Source of the DNA: Aquabacterium sp.
Lineage (GTDB): Bacteria > Pseudomonadota > Gammaproteobacteria > Burkholderiales > Burkholderiaceae_C
Direction of reading: 5' to 3'
Length of the DNA: 5,401 nt
NCBI GenBank assembly: GCA_030654555.1
Contig: JAURXG010000579.1
Span: 1 to 5,401 of the forward strand
Part shown: positions 4,879 to 5,401 of the stretch, piece by piece
How the letters are laid out: each line of letters begins with the position of its first letter
Numbering within the stretch: the first letter of the stretch is position 1
Notes under the pieces: model-generated
The model's input: the letters and a program-made list of their open reading frames with translations, nothing else
Database searches by the model: none
What the model was told of the DNA's origin: nothing
Translations under genes and position numbers: made by a program

Positions 4879-5401
4879 GGCGTGCCGCCCAGCAGCTGCG
4901 CGCGCAGCCGCGGCTCGGAGGTGCGCGGCGACAGCCAGATGCCGAAGAACAGCCGCGTGAAATCGGCGTCGGGCACCTCGCCGCGCAGCGCGCCGTTGAG
5001 GAAGAAGCGCGCGGCCTGGCCCGGGCGCTGCACGCCGGTGAGGCGGTCGCCGCTGCGCACGTCGGGAAACAGCCGGGTCATCGCCTGCAGCCAGCGCGCC
5101 GACTGCTCGTCGCTGATCGCGCCGATGCGCGTCATCTCCTGCAGCGAGCGGCTGGCGATCTGCGCGCCCACCAGCGCGCGGGCGTAGATCAGCTCCAGCG
5201 CCAGCGGCTGGTCGGCGCCATCGCCGGCCACCGGGGCCGCGCTCCACAGCCGCGCGTCGTAGATGTGCAGGCCGAAAAAGCGCATCACGCCGGTGCCGCG
5301 CCAGCGCGCGCCGGGCAGCTCGCTGGCCAGCTCGGGCGGCACGGTGGTGGCCGCCTGGGCGATTGCCTGGGCCGCCGCCGACGCTGCGCCGCCGGTCAGC
5401 A
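4875..5401 (-). CDS. Chalcone isomerase-like exported protein (5' end missing)
   Basis: The frame is open to the window edge, so the start codon lies beyond 5401. 174 residues are visible. The GTG at 5342 is an unlikely start because in-frame sequence upstream continues as Ala-rich residues, which looks like the end of a signal peptide. The body matches the bacterial chalcone-isomerase-like family. Its features in order are Gly-Thr-Gly-x-Met-Arg-Phe-Phe-Gly-Leu, Tyr-Asp-Ala-Arg-Leu-Trp, then Leu-Glu-Leu-Ile-Tyr-Ala-Arg and Glu-Met-Thr-Arg-Ile-Gly. A Phe-Pro-Asp-Val, a Gly-Asp-Arg-Leu-Thr-Gly and the end Phe-Phe-Gly-Ile-Trp-Leu-Ser-Pro-x-Thr-Ser-Glu-Pro-x-Leu-Arg follow. Bacterial members are not flavonoid enzymes. 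The fold is shared with plant fatty-acid-binding proteins. A periplasmic fatty-acid or lipid binder is therefore an attractive inference. Its stop overlaps the transporter start (ATGA). Confidence 0.85.
   Translation of the reverse strand, partial: LTGGAASAAAQAIAQAATTVPPELASELPGARWRGTGVMRFFGLHIYDARLWSAAPVAGDGADQPLALELIYARALVGAQIASRSLQEMTRIGAISDEQSARWLQAMTRLFPDVRSGDRLTGVQRPGQAARFFLNGALRGEVPDADFTRLFFGIWLSPRTSEPRLRAQLLGGTP

Noticed and set aside
3583..5187. 534-codon open frame on the plus strand, antisense to the transporter and the chalcone-isomerase-like gene
   Set aside because: Its product is a low-complexity run of Arg, Gln, Ala, Gly and His with no domain, as expected opposite a GC-rich gene. 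The minus-strand genes have clear family signatures and coupled starts and stops.
1..5401. Search for tRNA, rRNA, CRISPR array, insertion sequence ends or attachment sites
   Set aside because: No regularly spaced repeats, transposase, integrase or tRNA-like cloverleaf with conserved loops was seen. Codon style is uniform across the window.

Overview
The window is very GC-rich, high-GC-biased in codon third positions, and its proteins read like those of a Gram-negative betaproteobacterium, most likely of the order Burkholderiales. The CorA, the lipoprotein, the periplasmic signal sequences and the lipid-type gene cassette all fit this. The taxonomic placement is my inference from protein style, not from a search.

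Layout: bases 1-185 are a non-coding leader rich in inverted repeats. It runs into corA (186-1148, +), a magnesium/divalent-cation channel. A 102-base gap follows, then a small exported protein with a TonB-C-terminal-like domain (1251-1718, +). This gene has no visible Shine-Dalgarno but a -10-like hexamer just before the ATG. A 32-base tail-to-tail gap with GC-rich palindromes separates it from a tightly packed block on the minus strand that fills the rest of the window.

The minus-strand block, in transcription order (right to left), is: a chalcone-isomerase-like exported protein (5' end outside the window), a 12-helix MFS/GPH-type transporter, a DUF3833-type lipoprotein, a short-chain dehydrogenase/reductase (SDR) and an NTF2/SnoaL-like protein. 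Three of the four junctions overlap (ATGA, ATGA and an 8-base overlap with GTG). The fourth has a 17-base gap. This strongly suggests one translationally coupled operon.

This gene set recurs in proteobacteria next to a cyclopropane-fatty-acyl-phospholipid synthase-like methyltransferase, a DUF1365 protein, a FAD-dependent oxidoreductase and often the sigma factor/anti-sigma pair RpoE-ChrR, which responds to singlet oxygen. In Rhodobacter sphaeroides part of that regulon makes methylated/furan fatty acids. I infer that the block is the distal part of a membrane-lipid modification operon, whose methyltransferase and oxidoreductase genes should lie beyond base 5401. The precise roles of the five genes seen here are not established, and they are the most interesting content of the window. 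The second candidate of interest is the corA leader, which can fold into mutually exclusive hairpins.
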